64,000 nucleotides of DNA from a bacterium BMS3Bbin08 (GTDB lineage: Bacteria > Nitrospirota > Thermodesulfovibrionia > UBA6902 > BMS3Bbin08): NCBI GenBank assembly GCA_002897775.1, contig BDTR01000039.1:25090-89089 (forward strand). The letters run 5' to 3'. Each line of letters opens with the position of its first letter. The stretch's first letter is position 1. This document shows, piece after piece, positions 52,986-62,322 of the stretch. The position numbers and the translations under genes were made by a program. Below the pieces are notes generated by a model. That model was not told where the DNA came from. It saw only the letters and a program-made list of their open reading frames with translations, and did not search any database.

Positions 52986-54371
52986 ATGAAGAAACACTAC
53001 GATGTGATCATAGTTGGCGCCGGCCCGGCGGGAATTTTTGCCGCCCTTGAGATGGTGTACGCGGACAAGGGGTTGAAAATACTTCTGATTGAAAAGGGCA
53101 AGAATATTGATAAGAGGATCTGCCCCACAAAGGATGAAAAGGTCTCCTGCAGGACATGCCCTGTGTGCAACCTTTTATGCGGTTGGGGAGGCGCCGGGGC
53201 GTTCAGCGACGGCAAGCTTAACCTGTCGAAAGATATCGGTGGCAATCTTTCAAGGTATATGGATGATACGACCCTGCAGGAACTTATAACCTACACTGAT
53301 GAGATATATCAAAGGTACGGCGCGCCTGCTGATACCTATGGTACTGATACCGGCAGGGTCAATGAACTCAGGGACCTTGCGGCTAAAAACGGTCTTGTCC
53401 TGATACCGTCACAGATAAGGCATATTGGTACGGACAGGTGCCCCGGACTCCTGAAGAGAATACAGGCGGACCTTGACTCTAAAGTAGATATCGCTTTTTC
53501 GAAGGACGTCACGACGGTCCTTGTTGAAGATGAAAAAGTGATCGGTGTCGAAACAAAGGACGGGAGCGTTATTTACGGGGATTTTGTTATACTTGCCCCA
53601 GGAAGAGAAGGCTCTCTCTGGCTTGAAGAGCAGGCAAGGTCGATGGGGCTGTCCCTGCTTAAAAACCCGGTGGACATAGGTGTCAGAGTCGAGATTCCCG
53701 CCGCTGTGTTTGAACCTCTTACAAGTGTTATCTATGAACCTAAACTGATCTTCAATTCAAAGAAGTTTAACGACAGGGTAAGGACTTTTTGTGTAAATCC
53801 GTACGGCGAGATAGTCAGGGAATATGTAAAGGGTGTCTGGACCGTTAACGGTCATAGCTATTCTGACAGGAAAACGCTTAATACGAACTTTGCCATCCTG
53901 GTGAGCACCAATTTTACAGAGCCGTTTGATGAGCCGCATTTATATGGACGGTATATCGCGAGACTCGCAAATCTTCTGGGCAACGGGATCATTCTGCAGA
54001 GACTCGGGGACCTGCAGGAAGGCCGCAGGTCGACTCACGCGAGAATCGCGCGGGGCCGTGTAAAACCCACTCTCAAAAACGCGGTTCCAGGTGATCTCAG
54101 TTTTGTGCTTCCATACCGGTATATTATGAATATACTGGAAATGATCAGGGCAATAGATAAAATAGCCCCGGGTATGAACAGCCGGCATACTCTGCTGTAT
54201 GGTGTTGAAGTGAAGTTCTATTCAAGGCAGTTGACGCTGGACAATCACCTTGAGACAGAGATAAAGAACCTGTTCACAGTAGGTGACGGGGCAGGTGTCA
54301 GCAGGGGGCTTATACAGGCATCTGTGTCAGGTGTCATTGCGGCAAGAGAAATTTTAAACAGGGTGAATTAG
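52986..54371 (+). CDS. FAD-dependent oxidoreductase with cysteine cluster (COG2509-like)
   Basis: The 461-residue flavoprotein has an N-terminal FAD motif DVIIVGAGPAGIFAALEM, a cysteine cluster at C55, C58, C61 and C65 (CRTCPVCNLLCG) that could bind an iron-sulfur cluster or zinc, a glycine-rich stretch GWGGAGAFSDGKLN, and a C-terminal FAD motif TVGDGAGVSRGL. This matches uncharacterised FAD-dependent dehydrogenases of the COG2509 kind. The redox partner and substrate are unknown. It lies between surE and pcm without obvious functional link. Confidence 0.88.
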   Translation: MKKHYDVIIVGAGPAGIFAALEMVYADKGLKILLIEKGKNIDKRICPTKDEKVSCRTCPVCNLLCGWGGAGAFSDGKLNLSKDIGGNLSRYMDDTTLQELITYTDEIYQRYGAPADTYGTDTGRVNELRDLAAKNGLVLIPSQIRHIGTDRCPGLLKRIQADLDSKVDIAFSKDVTTVLVEDEKVIGVETKDGSVIYGDFVILAPGREGSLWLEEQARSMGLSLLKNPVDIGVRVEIPAAVFEPLTSVIYEPKLIFNSKKFNDRVRTFCVNPYGEIVREYVKGVWTVNGHSYSDRKTLNTNFAILVSTNFTEPFDEPHLYGRYIARLANLLGNGIILQRLGDLQEGRRSTHARIARGRVKPTLKNAVPGDLSFVLPYRYIMNILEMIRAIDKIAPGMNSRHTLLYGVEVKFYSRQLTLDNHLETEIKNLFTVGDGAGVSRGLIQASVSGVIAAREILNRVN

Positions 54372-54489
54372 CCTCAGACTTACACAGACTAATAACAATA
54401 AGAATTCAGGCAATACTAAGTGAGGAATCGTAACTAAAGGAAAAAGATTATTTTAGTCAGTGCAAGTCAGTGGCTAAAAAATTAAAGGG

Positions 54490-55137
54490 ATGGCTTACGA
54501 GAGACAGCGTCATTTAATGGTTGAACACCAGTTAAAGGCGCGGGGCATAAAAGATGAAAGGGTGCTGGCCGCGATGGAAACAGTCCAGAGGCACCTTTTT
54601 GTCGATGAAAGGCTGCGGGACCGGGCTTACGATGATTGCGCGCACTCAATAGGAGAGGGGCAGACGATTTCACAGCCTTACATGGTTGCGGTAATGACAG
54701 AGCTGCTCGAACTGAAGGGCGATGAAAAGGTCCTGGAGATAGGTACCGGCTCAGGTTATCAGGGAGCGGTCCTCTCGATCCTCGCTTCAGAGGTTTTTAC
54801 GGTAGAGAGGCTCAGGCCCCTCGCATTAAAGGTTCAGGTTCTTTACAGGGAGCTGGGGTATTCCAACATTCATGTAATTACAGGTGACGGGACCCTTGGA
54901 CTTCCCGGGCAGGCCCCTTTTGACGGTATCATCGTAACTGCCGCGGCTCCGCGCGTACCTGATGTTTTAACAGACCAGCTGAAAACAGGCGGCAGGCTTG
55001 TCATACCGGTTGGGAGCAGGTATTCGCAAGTACTTTACCAGGTAAAAAAGACGGCTTCGGGTATCAGCACTGCCCTGTCAACAGGGTGTGTTTTTGTCCC
55101 GCTCATAGGTAAGAACGGGTGGCAAGATAACTCTTGA
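54490..55137 (+). CDS. pcm: Protein-L-isoaspartate O-methyltransferase
   Basis: Pcm repairs isoaspartyl residues in damaged proteins using SAM. The 215 residues contain RHLMVEHQLKARGIKDERVL, the SAM motif VLEIGTGSGYQGAVLSILA and DGTLGLPGQAPFDGIIVTAA, and RLVIPVGSRYSQ. Length and motif order match. The surE-pcm neighbourhood is common, with one FAD gene between them here. Confidence 0.95.
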   Translation: MAYERQRHLMVEHQLKARGIKDERVLAAMETVQRHLFVDERLRDRAYDDCAHSIGEGQTISQPYMVAVMTELLELKGDEKVLEIGTGSGYQGAVLSILASEVFTVERLRPLALKVQVLYRELGYSNIHVITGDGTLGLPGQAPFDGIIVTAAAPRVPDVLTDQLKTGGRLVIPVGSRYSQVLYQVKKTASGISTALSTGCVFVPLIGKNGWQDNS

Positions 55138-55328
55138 TTACACAGATTTTTACACGATTACGCAGATACCGATTTGATCGGTGCAAAATGTATCGTATCT
55201 GTGCCGTCATCGAGAAGATTGTTGACAAGATGAACGACTTTTGTGTAAAACAGTTGTGATTATCTATGTAATCTATTTTTTATCTGTGCGATCAAGGGGT
55301 TCATAGAATGAAGCCCAGAGGAGAGAAT
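55138..55328. repeat. ACACAGAT/ATCTGTG dispersed repeat
   Basis: The gap between pcm and ilvE contains inverted words such as TTACACAGATTTTTACACGA and CTATGTAATC...ATCTGTGCGATCA. It resembles 37299-37400. Non-coding. Confidence 0.45.
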
Positions 55329-56243
55329 ATGATCCAGGAGTCAAAGAAAATATGGATGGACGGCAGGTTTGTCAACTGGGCTGACGCCAATGTCCATATC
55401 CTGACACACACGCTGCATTACGGCCTTGGAGCGTTTGAAGGCATAAGATGTTATAAAACCCCAAAGGGTTCCGCGATATTCAGATTAAAGGAGCATGTGG
55501 GCAGGCTCTTTAATTCCTGTCATATCCTGGATATAGATCCACTGCATACTCCTGCTGAGATCAGCAGGGCTATAATTGAGTCCGTAAAGATCAACCGGCT
55601 TAAAGAGTGTTACATAAGGCCTATTGTTTATATCGGTTACGGCGCCATGGGTATTTATCCAACAGATAACCCTATCAGGGCTGCAATAGCTGTATGGCCG
55701 TGGGGCGCGTATCTTGGTGAGGACGGAATTAAGAACGGTATAAAAGTGAAAATAGCTTCTTTTACCAGACACCATGTGAATGTGACCATGACGAAAAGCA
55801 AGACCTGCGGAGATTATGTTAACTCCATTCTCGCGAAGAGGGAAGCTGTTTCCAGCGGTTATGATGAAGCCCTGCTGCTTGACCCGCACGGGTATGTGTC
55901 TGAAGGCAGCGGACAAAATATCTTTATTGTAAGAAACGGGATATTGAAAACACCTTCACTGACGTCAATTCTCGAAGGCATTACCAGGAACAGTGTAATT
56001 CAGATGGCGCGGAACGCGAAGCTTAAGGTGCGGGAAGCGAGCATAACAAGAGATGAGCTTTACATTGCTGACGAGGCTTTTTTCACGGGAACGGCGGCTG
56101 AAATAACACCCATTAAAGAAGTGGACGGAAGGACTATCGGAAACGGCAGGCCCGGCCCGGTAACAAAAAAACTTCAGAACCTTTTCTTCAGGCTGGTTAA
56201 GGGTAACGTCAAGGCTTATAAGTCCTGGCTTACCTATATTTAA
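55329..56243 (+). CDS. ilvE: Branched-chain amino acid aminotransferase
   Basis: IlvE is a PLP enzyme that makes and degrades leucine, isoleucine and valine. The 304 residues show [33 protein letters not shown], the PLP-Lys region [32 protein letters not shown] and the fold-type IV end. ATG 55329 is chosen because GAGGAGAG lies just upstream; an ATG at 55308 would add seven residues. A single gene followed by a new promoter. Confidence 0.94.
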   Translation: MIQESKKIWMDGRFVNWADANVHILTHTLHYGLGAFEGIRCYKTPKGSAIFRLKEHVGRLFNSCHILDIDPLHTPAEISRAIIESVKINRLKECYIRPIVYIGYGAMGIYPTDNPIRAAIAVWPWGAYLGEDGIKNGIKVKIASFTRHHVNVTMTKSKTCGDYVNSILAKREAVSSGYDEALLLDPHGYVSEGSGQNIFIVRNGILKTPSLTSILEGITRNSVIQMARNAKLKVREASITRDELYIADEAFFTGTAAEITPIKEVDGRTIGNGRPGPVTKKLQNLFFRLVKGNVKAYKSWLTYI

Positions 56244-56260
56244 CCCCGCTACAAAAATTA

Positions 56261-56288
56261 TTGTCAATTAATGCAGGCCGGGTATAAT
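56261..56288 (+). promoter_or_regulatory. Sigma-70-like promoter of the PAS genes
   Basis: TTGTCA (56261-56266) and TATAAT (56283-56288) are 16 bases apart. A leader of about 115 bases including a REP-like hairpin follows before the ATG at 56413. Confidence 0.55.
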
Positions 56289-56317
56289 GCATCATTCGGG
56301 GAATTATGTTAAAATTT

Positions 56318-56362
56318 AATCAAAAGGATTCCTCGCAGCTTGCTGCGGGGTAGTTCATTTTT
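56318..56362. repeat. REP-like palindrome
   Basis: CCTCGCAGCTTGCTGCGGGG with flanks AATCAAAAGGATT and TAGTTCATT is almost the same as the units at 14906-14939 and 15036-15065, 41 kb away. Confidence 0.75.
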
Positions 56363-56412
56363 ACGGCTTGATTATTGAATAATTCCATAATCATGAACAA
56401 AAAAAGCGGATT

Positions 56413-57414
56413 ATGAGAGTTTCCAAAAAGAAAAAAATAAAGGCCGGCGTCTCTAAAAAAACATCATCTTCAAAAAAAACGAAAAAAACCGCGATTTCTA
56501 AATCTCCGCCTAAAGCCGCGACAGGAAAGGCCCGAAAGGCAGATAAAAGCCTCAGGGTCGATTACTACCGGATCATAGACAATTCACCTGTCGGTGCGTA
56601 TATAACGAACCTCAAGGGTGATATCATCTATGTGAACAAGACCCTTGCAAAGATGCTTGAATTCAAATCACCTGAGGAGATGATCAAAGAGGGCGTCCTT
56701 GTCCGATATAAAGATCTCAACGACAGGAAGGCCTTAATTGATGAGTTGAAAAAAAATGGCAAGGTCGTCAAGTTCGAGGTGGAACTGCTCACAAAGTCAG
56801 GTAATGTCAGGGATATGCTTTTAAGCGCTGTTATTAAGGATAACACTATATCAGGTATGCTTATGGACATTACTGAACGCAAGGCTTCAAAGGACGCCAT
56901 AATCAGGGGGAAGGTCGAGTGGGAGATGACATTTGACAGCGCGACTGACCTCATAGCCCTGGTTGATAAGGACCTCAATATTGTAAGGTGCAACAGGAGC
57001 TTCGCTAAATATGCCGGATTACCGATAAAAGAGCTTATAGGCTGCCAGTTCTGCGAGTTCCTTCAGCCTGCCGACGCGGAGCAGTTCGCTCAGTGCAAGG
57101 CACTTATCCGAGCAGGGGAATTACTGTCAAGGGTAGAGGTAAACACAGGGAAAGGCGACTGGTTTTACATAAGTTCCAAACCGATCACTGACCACAATGG
57201 GAAATTCCTGCATACTGTCGTTATAGCTACCGACATAGGGGAACTCAAAAAAATACAGCAAAAACTTGTTAGTTCCGAGAAGGAGCTCAAAAAGAAGCTG
57301 GCCGAACTTGAGGTGTTTTATAATATTGCTATCGGACGGGAGCTGAAAATGAAGAGTCTTAAACGGGAAATAAAGGAACTGAGAAAAAAAGTTTCTCAAC
57401 AAGGTACGGATTAG
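56413..57414 (+). CDS. PAS-domain signalling protein with lysine-rich N-terminus
   Basis: The 333-residue cytoplasmic protein has a Lys/Ser-rich tail (about 1-45), a PAS domain (about 50-160; RIIDNSPVGAYITNLKGDII, then MLMDITERK), a second PAS domain (about 165-280; DSATDLIALVDKDLNIVRCN, then VIATDIGELKKIQ) and a C-terminal coiled coil (about 280-330). No kinase or output domain is present. It likely senses a small ligand or redox state and passes the signal by contact to the HD-GYP protein encoded four bases downstream. The basic tail could bind nucleic acid or membrane. Confidence 0.82.
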   Translation: MRVSKKKKIKAGVSKKTSSSKKTKKTAISKSPPKAATGKARKADKSLRVDYYRIIDNSPVGAYITNLKGDIIYVNKTLAKMLEFKSPEEMIKEGVLVRYKDLNDRKALIDELKKNGKVVKFEVELLTKSGNVRDMLLSAVIKDNTISGMLMDITERKASKDAIIRGKVEWEMTFDSATDLIALVDKDLNIVRCNRSFAKYAGLPIKELIGCQFCEFLQPADAEQFAQCKALIRAGELLSRVEVNTGKGDWFYISSKPITDHNGKFLHTVVIATDIGELKKIQQKLVSSEKELKKKLAELEVFYNIAIGRELKMKSLKREIKELRKKVSQQGTD

Positions 57415-57418
57415 AACA

Positions 57419-58531
57419 GTGAAAAAAAGCGCAGCGAACAAATTACTTGATAAGCACACAAAGACCTGGAGGCCGGCTCTTGAGTTTCTCTCCAATCCTG
57501 TTTTAGTGCATGATATGGACGGTAACGTTGTTTTTGTTAACAGTGCGTTTACTGATATGTACGGCAAAAAGGATATAGCGGGCAAAAAATGCTGTCAACT
57601 GTTCAATCTCGATTCCAACAGGAAGGGGCTTTCAGGAAATTGTCCGGTTACAAAAAGCCCGAAAAGCGGTCTTCCGGCAAGGTCGGAGATCCACGATCCT
57701 GTCAATGAAAAATTCTTCGATGTCATGACGTCTCCCGTAACTGCGGAAGGAGAAACTATTGGTATTCTCCATTGTGTCACTGATATTACAGAACTGAGGA
57801 AATCCGAGTTGGACTACAGGGAACTTGTGGATATATACGCCGAGGCAGTGATCGCTCTTAAGAATAAAGAACAGACGTTCCAGAACAGCAGGGATGCTTT
57901 TTTTAACATGCTTGAGGATGTCAGCGAGACTTATAAGGAGCTTGAATATCTCTTTATCGGTCTTGTAAGGGCGATGGTAAACGCCCTTGACGCGAAAAGC
58001 CCCTGGATAAAAGGACACTCTGAAAATGTGGCGATGTACGCGGAGAAGATAGCCAGGGAAATGGGTTTTGACGAAGAAGAGATAAAGGACCTCAGGCTTG
58101 CCGGAATACTTCACGATGTAGGGAAGATAGGCACTTATGATTACCTCCTGGACAAACCGTCGAAGCTTACGAATGAAGAGTTCGAGATCGTAAAGAAGCA
58201 CCCGGCACAGGGAGCAAAGATCCTTGAGGGGATAAAGCAGTTGAAAGATATAGTCCCTGTTATCAGGCATCACCATGAAAGGATTGACGGCCGGGGTTAC
58301 CCTGAAGGACTTAAGGGTGAGGACATTCCTATAGGCGCGAGAATTCTGCATGTAGCGGATTCATATGATTCAATGACGTCTGACAGGCCGTACAGGCCGG
58401 CGCCCAGCAGGGAATATGCCGTATCTGAATTCAAAAAATACTCCGGAATCCAGTTTGATCGCAAGGTAGTAGAAGCTTTTTTAAAGGTTCTTAAAGACGG
58501 CGGTTTGAGCTCAAAAGAAAAAAATAATTAA
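57419..58531 (+). CDS. PAS-HD-GYP cyclic-di-GMP phosphodiesterase
   Basis: The 370 residues have a PAS domain (about 18-130; NPVLVHDMDGNVVFVNSAFT) with a Cys pair (KKCCQLF), a helical linker and an HD-GYP domain (about 180-365) with GHSENVAMYAEKIA, ILHDVGKIG, HHHERIDGRGYPEGLKG and DSYDSMTSDRPYR. All metal-binding residues are present, so it should hydrolyse cyclic-di-GMP. The start is GTG 57419, four bases after the previous stop, and the two PAS proteins probably form one sensory unit. Confidence 0.92.
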   Translation: MKKSAANKLLDKHTKTWRPALEFLSNPVLVHDMDGNVVFVNSAFTDMYGKKDIAGKKCCQLFNLDSNRKGLSGNCPVTKSPKSGLPARSEIHDPVNEKFFDVMTSPVTAEGETIGILHCVTDITELRKSELDYRELVDIYAEAVIALKNKEQTFQNSRDAFFNMLEDVSETYKELEYLFIGLVRAMVNALDAKSPWIKGHSENVAMYAEKIAREMGFDEEEIKDLRLAGILHDVGKIGTYDYLLDKPSKLTNEEFEIVKKHPAQGAKILEGIKQLKDIVPVIRHHHERIDGRGYPEGLKGEDIPIGARILHVADSYDSMTSDRPYRPAPSREYAVSEFKKYSGIQFDRKVVEAFLKVLKDGGLSSKEKNN

Positions 58532-58569
58532 TTATTAATTTGATCAAAGTATATCTGAGCCTGCTTTTT

Positions 58570-60102
58570 TTAAAACTCACCCCGGTCCAGTGTCCTGTAC
58601 TGGATAGCCTCTGAAATGTGCTCCGCGTTGATCTGTTCCTCTCCCGCGAGGTCCGCGATCGTCCTGCTGACCTTCAGTATCCTTGTATATGCCCTTGCCG
58701 AGAGGCCGAGCTTATGCATTGCTGTTTCAAGTATCTGCCGGGCCTCAGGCAGCAGGGAACAGTATTTTTTAATATGGTGCGAGCGCATCTTGGCATTTGA
58801 GTAGATCCTGTCTTTTTTGAACTTTTCTACCTGGACTTTCTTCGCGTTCTGGAGCCTTGCCCGTATCTTTTCAGAAGGTTCTCCACTCAGGTCCTGTGAA
58901 AGTTCTTTATACGCGACCGCGGGCACTTCAACATGAATGTCTATCCTGTCAAGTAAGGGACCGGACACGCGCTGCCTGTAGCGGCGTATCTGTGAATGGG
59001 TGCAGGTGCATTGATGGTGCGAATCTCCCAGATAACCGCAGGGGCAGGGGTTCATGGCGCATATCAGCATTATGGACGCGGGATAGGTTACCGAGGTGAC
59101 AGCCCTTGATATTGTTACTGAACCGTCTTCCAGGGGTTGTCTCAAGACCTCAAGAACATTCCTCTTGAACTCGGGAAGTTCATCCAGGAACAGCACCCCG
59201 TTATGGGAAAGGCTGACCTCTCCGGGTTTTGGCACCTGGCCTCCTCCTACCATCGCGACATCTGACAAAGTGTGGTGCGGAGAACGGAAAGGCCTTGCGG
59301 CAAGAAGCGGCTGTCCGCTTTTTAAAAGGCCCATTACACTGTGTATCCTTGTTGTCTGAAGGGCCTCTTCAAAGGTCATGTCAGGCAGTATGGAGGGGAT
59401 CCTTTTGGCCAGCATGGTCTTGCCCGAGCCCGGCGGTCCAACCATCAGGACGTTGTGTCCGCCTGCTGCTGCTACTTCAAGAGCCCTTTTTACGTGTTCC
59501 TGTCCTTTGACGTCGGAAAAGTCATCCTGATAAAGGGAATTCTCCTGCATAGCGGAGTTTATATCTACTGTTTCCGGATGTGAAACGCCGTTTCCCCTGA
59601 AGAACTCTATAAGATCAGGAAAGCTCTTAAACCCGTACACATTTACGCCGCTTACAACAGCTGCTTCCTTTGCGTTTGCCGCGGGAAGAATTAAACCTTT
59701 GAGGTTCAGTTCACGGGCCTTGATAGCTATTGAAAGGGCGCCTTTAACGGGTTTTATTCTTCCGTCCAAAGAAAGTTCTCCTGAGATCATATAGCCTTCA
59801 ACGGCAACGGGGTCTACTATGCCCTCTGCTACAGTAATGCCAATGGCAATGGGAAGGTCAAACGCGGACCCTTCTTTTTTTATGTCGGCAGGCGCCAGGT
59901 TAACGATCGTCTGTTTTGAACGGAAGTTGAACCCGGTGTTCTTTAAGGCCGCCTTTACGCGGTCCTTGCTTTCTTTAACCGCGGTGTCCGGAAGCCCCAC
60001 AGTGGAAAAGTGCGGCAATCCCCTTGGTGAGATATCAACTTCAACCTCAACAGTGTGGGCATCGATCCCGGTCAGTGCCGCGCTGAGAATTTTGGAGAGC
60101 AT
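58570..60102 (-). CDS. comM: ComM/YifB Mg-chelatase-like AAA helicase
   Basis: ComM is a hexameric helicase that promotes branch migration during natural transformation. The 510 residues have an N-terminal Lon-like ChlI domain (VEVEVDISPRGLPHFSTVGL), Walker [58 protein letters not shown], a Cys-rich zinc finger (CAMNPCPCGYLG) and the C-terminal Mg-chelatase domain. ATG 60102 is chosen because homology begins there; an upstream frame adds 24 unlike residues. A 145-base internal part is duplicated at 60249-60391. Confidence 0.94.
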   Translation of the reverse strand: MLSKILSAALTGIDAHTVEVEVDISPRGLPHFSTVGLPDTAVKESKDRVKAALKNTGFNFRSKQTIVNLAPADIKKEGSAFDLPIAIGITVAEGIVDPVAVEGYMISGELSLDGRIKPVKGALSIAIKARELNLKGLILPAANAKEAAVVSGVNVYGFKSFPDLIEFFRGNGVSHPETVDINSAMQENSLYQDDFSDVKGQEHVKRALEVAAAGGHNVLMVGPPGSGKTMLAKRIPSILPDMTFEEALQTTRIHSVMGLLKSGQPLLAARPFRSPHHTLSDVAMVGGGQVPKPGEVSLSHNGVLFLDELPEFKRNVLEVLRQPLEDGSVTISRAVTSVTYPASIMLICAMNPCPCGYLGDSHHQCTCTHSQIRRYRQRVSGPLLDRIDIHVEVPAVAYKELSQDLSGEPSEKIRARLQNAKKVQVEKFKKDRIYSNAKMRSHHIKKYCSLLPEARQILETAMHKLGLSARAYTRILKVSRTIADLAGEEQINAEHISEAIQYRTLDRGEF

Positions 60103-60175
60103 AATACATGAAATATATAATAACCGGGTGTGTATTACAACATAAAATATTTTGTGATAATATAATGCAGTCACG

Positions 60176-60268
60176 ATGAGAAATATAAAGCTTGTTCTTC
60201 AATATGACGGCAGTGGTTATTCAGGATGGCAGGTGCAGAAGAAAGACAGGACGCGGGATAGGTTATAG
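60176..60268 (+). pseudogene. truA: Truncated truA (tRNA pseudouridine synthase)
   Basis: The frame starts NIKLVLQYDGSGYSGWQVQK, the characteristic N-terminus of TruA, divergent from comM with a TATAAT at 60161-60166. After about 24 codons (from 60249) the DNA switches to a copy of comM sequence and a stop follows at 60266. The rest of truA, including the catalytic Asp, is missing in this window. Unless another copy exists, tRNA positions 38-40 would lack this modification. Confidence 0.8.
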
Positions 60269-60391
60269 AAGTGACAGCCCTTGATATTGTCACAGAACCG
60301 TCTTCCTAGGGTTGTCTCAAGATCTCAAGAACATTTCTCTTGAACTCGGGAAGTTCATCCAGGAACAGCACCGTGTTACAGGGAGTTGGCT
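60249..60391 (-). repeat. Diverged duplicate of an internal comM segment
   Basis: Bases 60249-60391 match 59074-59216 at a constant offset of 1175 with about a dozen substitutions and no gaps over the first 123 bases (GGACGCGGGATAGGTTA is shared at the left edge). It contains an in-frame stop and is not functional. It marks the left border of the accessory island. Confidence 0.85.
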
Positions 60392-60690
60392 CACTGCCCA
60401 CAGATATACTACTGGATAACTCCGTAATTCTCTGAAACCCCTTAATTTTGACCCTCTCAGACCCCACTGGAGCCATTTCCACCCCTGACCCTTGCCATAT
60501 TATCCCTCAACCGAGCGTAAAAACAGGGTTTTTAGGGGAATTATCATTTCCGTAGTAAATCCCCGTAAAATGTCCTGAGAAATGGCAGATAACCTCATTC
60601 ACCAGAAAGACCCACAATATAATAATTTATTATATATATTGACAAATCACATAAGATATTATATTGTTAATTTAGGGGAAAGGGGGCTTT
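60392..60690. other. Island border region, non-coding
   Basis: About 300 bases after the comM duplicate. It starts with a GC-balanced stretch (CCCTTAATTTTGACCCTCTC near 60455) that resembles flanks of insertion sequences, then becomes very AT-rich. No frame is convincing until the regulator gene at 60691. Confidence 0.4.
60639..60667 (+). promoter_or_regulatory. Putative promoter of the XRE/ImmA-PIN operon
   Basis: TTGACA (60639-60644) is followed after 15-17 bases by TATATT/TATTGT (60660-60667). The region is very AT-rich, and AGGGGAAAGGGGG precedes the ATG at 60691. An autoregulating HTH product would be expected to bind here. Confidence 0.45.
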
Positions 60691-61818
60691 ATGTCAGATA
60701 TGAAGTTAGCTAATCGTCTGAAGTCAATAAGAGAGTCTTTGGGATTGAAGATTACTGAAGCTGCTGAAAAACTTGGTTTCTCACATTATCAGACGTTGAG
60801 TAACATTGAAGATGCTAAGAGAGAAGTAAAAGCTTCTGAACTTCTTATTTTTTCAAGGGTATACTATTGTAGTATAGAAAAATTATTAGGACATGAAGAA
60901 GTAGAAACAAATGAAATATTTGTATGGAGGAGTGCTCCAGAGGAAAGAAAGGGTGAAATAGAGAAAGAAATTCTTTATCAATGCGAACAGTATCAACTAT
61001 TGGAGAACTTACTAAATATTAAGTCAAGAGAAGGATTTATTGAGGTGACTCTCGATAATATAAGCACAAATTATAATGTTCAAAATTTAGCTTCTTCCAT
61101 TAGTAAGCTTTTAGAATTGGGACGTAGACCAGCATTTACATTACAAAAAGTTTTAGAGCAAGACTACGGAATAAAAATACTCTTTTATCAATTCGGAGAT
61201 GGTTCTTCTCTCTCTACTGTTAGCCCAAGACTTGGAAATATTATAGTCATAAATAATAACGAGGCACCTTGGCGACAGAATTTTGATTTGGCTCATGAAT
61301 TATTCCATTTATTAACATGGAAGGTAGTAGTTCAGACTCAAAGCTATGAGCATGATGAATATAATGAAGATATTGAAAAGAAAGCTGACTTATTTGCTTC
61401 AGTTCTGTTACTGCCAGCAAATGAATTAAAAAAAGAAGTGTTAGAGCGACTAAATGATAAATCAGAGATTTCCGATTCAGATTTAATTGATATTGCCATT
61501 GAGTTTGGTGTTTCGACTCAAGCATTAATATATCGTTTATCTAATTTGAACTTCATTACCTTTGAAACAGCTACTAAAGTTGTTAGGAGGGTGGAATTAT
61601 TAGAAACCAATAAACTAAGGAGAGCAAAAGAGTGGCAGTCAAGAGAGTCAGAGCAATTTATTAATATCGCTATTAGATGCCTACGAAAAGGACTAATTTC
61701 TCGTAGCAAATTTGCTGAGTTAATTGGCATACAAGATAGAAATGATATTGATAATTTTATTACAAAACGAGGTTCAATAGAAAAAGAAGGAACTAATATT
61801 GAAATTATGGCTTCTTGA
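60691..61818 (+). CDS. XRE-family regulator fused to ImmA/IrrE metallopeptidase domain
   Basis: The 375-residue protein has an N-terminal XRE helix-turn-helix (about 4-68; LANRLKSIRESLGLKITEAA, SHYQTLSNIE), a helical middle and an ImmA/IrrE (DUF955/COG2856) zinc peptidase domain with HELFH at H202-H206 and a third-ligand region EDIEKKADLFASVLLLP. A further helical domain (about 290-375) is unassigned. Such proteins act as phage-type repressor-peptidases or as antitoxin-like regulators. The gene overlaps a PIN-domain gene by 20 bases, which suggests a toxin-antitoxin or defence pair. AT-rich composition differs from the upstream genes. Confidence 0.88.
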   Translation: MSDMKLANRLKSIRESLGLKITEAAEKLGFSHYQTLSNIEDAKREVKASELLIFSRVYYCSIEKLLGHEEVETNEIFVWRSAPEERKGEIEKEILYQCEQYQLLENLLNIKSREGFIEVTLDNISTNYNVQNLASSISKLLELGRRPAFTLQKVLEQDYGIKILFYQFGDGSSLSTVSPRLGNIIVINNNEAPWRQNFDLAHELFHLLTWKVVVQTQSYEHDEYNEDIEKKADLFASVLLLPANELKKEVLERLNDKSEISDSDLIDIAIEFGVSTQALIYRLSNLNFITFETATKVVRRVELLETNKLRRAKEWQSRESEQFINIAIRCLRKGLISRSKFAELIGIQDRNDIDNFITKRGSIEKEGTNIEIMAS

Positions 61819-62311
61819 TGCTGATGTTATAATTGACCTATTGTCTGCAGGAATTTTTGATGATTTAGTAGAACGACACGAAGTTTATACTGCTACGATA
61901 GTTATTGGTGAGGTTAAATCATTTTACAGTAGTGGAGAAAAGAAACTTATAAATTTTCGGACACTCTATGTTGATAATGGCAAAGTCAAAGAATTAACTG
62001 CTAATGCTGGTGAGATTAATGATATTTTGTTAAAAATCCCTTCTCTATGGAGGGGAGCACTTCATGCTGGAGAGCTTGAGTCTTTGGCAATACTTAGTCG
62101 AGAAGAGGATTTAATTTTTTGTAGCTGTGATGCACTACCAATAAGAACATTACCTTTTCTCGATGCTTCGGAAAAAGGAATATCTATAGAAAAACTAATA
62201 AAGATATCAGGTCTCAAGAGAATAGAACTTGAAGCAAAGCATACTGAAGAATATTTCCAAAACAATTTGTCTATAGGGAAAGTCCGTATGGTAGAAAATT
62301 TTAAAAGTTAA
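61799..62311 (+). CDS. PIN-domain-like nuclease, partner of the ImmA/IrrE protein
   Basis: The 170-residue protein has PIN-fold signatures: first acidic residue in LWLLDADVIIDLL (D7, D9), Glu in IVIGEVKSF (E38), GELESLAIL (E92) and the last Asp in FCSCDALPIR (D111). PIN proteins are ribonucleases and frequent toxins of VapBC-like systems. TTG 61799 is used: AAGAAGG lies eight bases before it and no ATG is near. It overlaps the upstream peptidase-regulator gene by 20 bases, so the two are translated together. The toxic role is inferred. Confidence 0.78.
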   Translation: MKLWLLDADVIIDLLSAGIFDDLVERHEVYTATIVIGEVKSFYSSGEKKLINFRTLYVDNGKVKELTANAGEINDILLKIPSLWRGALHAGELESLAILSREEDLIFCSCDALPIRTLPFLDASEKGISIEKLIKISGLKRIELEAKHTEEYFQNNLSIGKVRMVENFKS

Positions 62312-62322
62312 AGGAGAATGTG

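Noticed and set aside
60392..60690. Complete insertion sequence at the island's left border
   Set aside because: No transposase frame is present; only IS-flank-like words were noticed, too weak to call.
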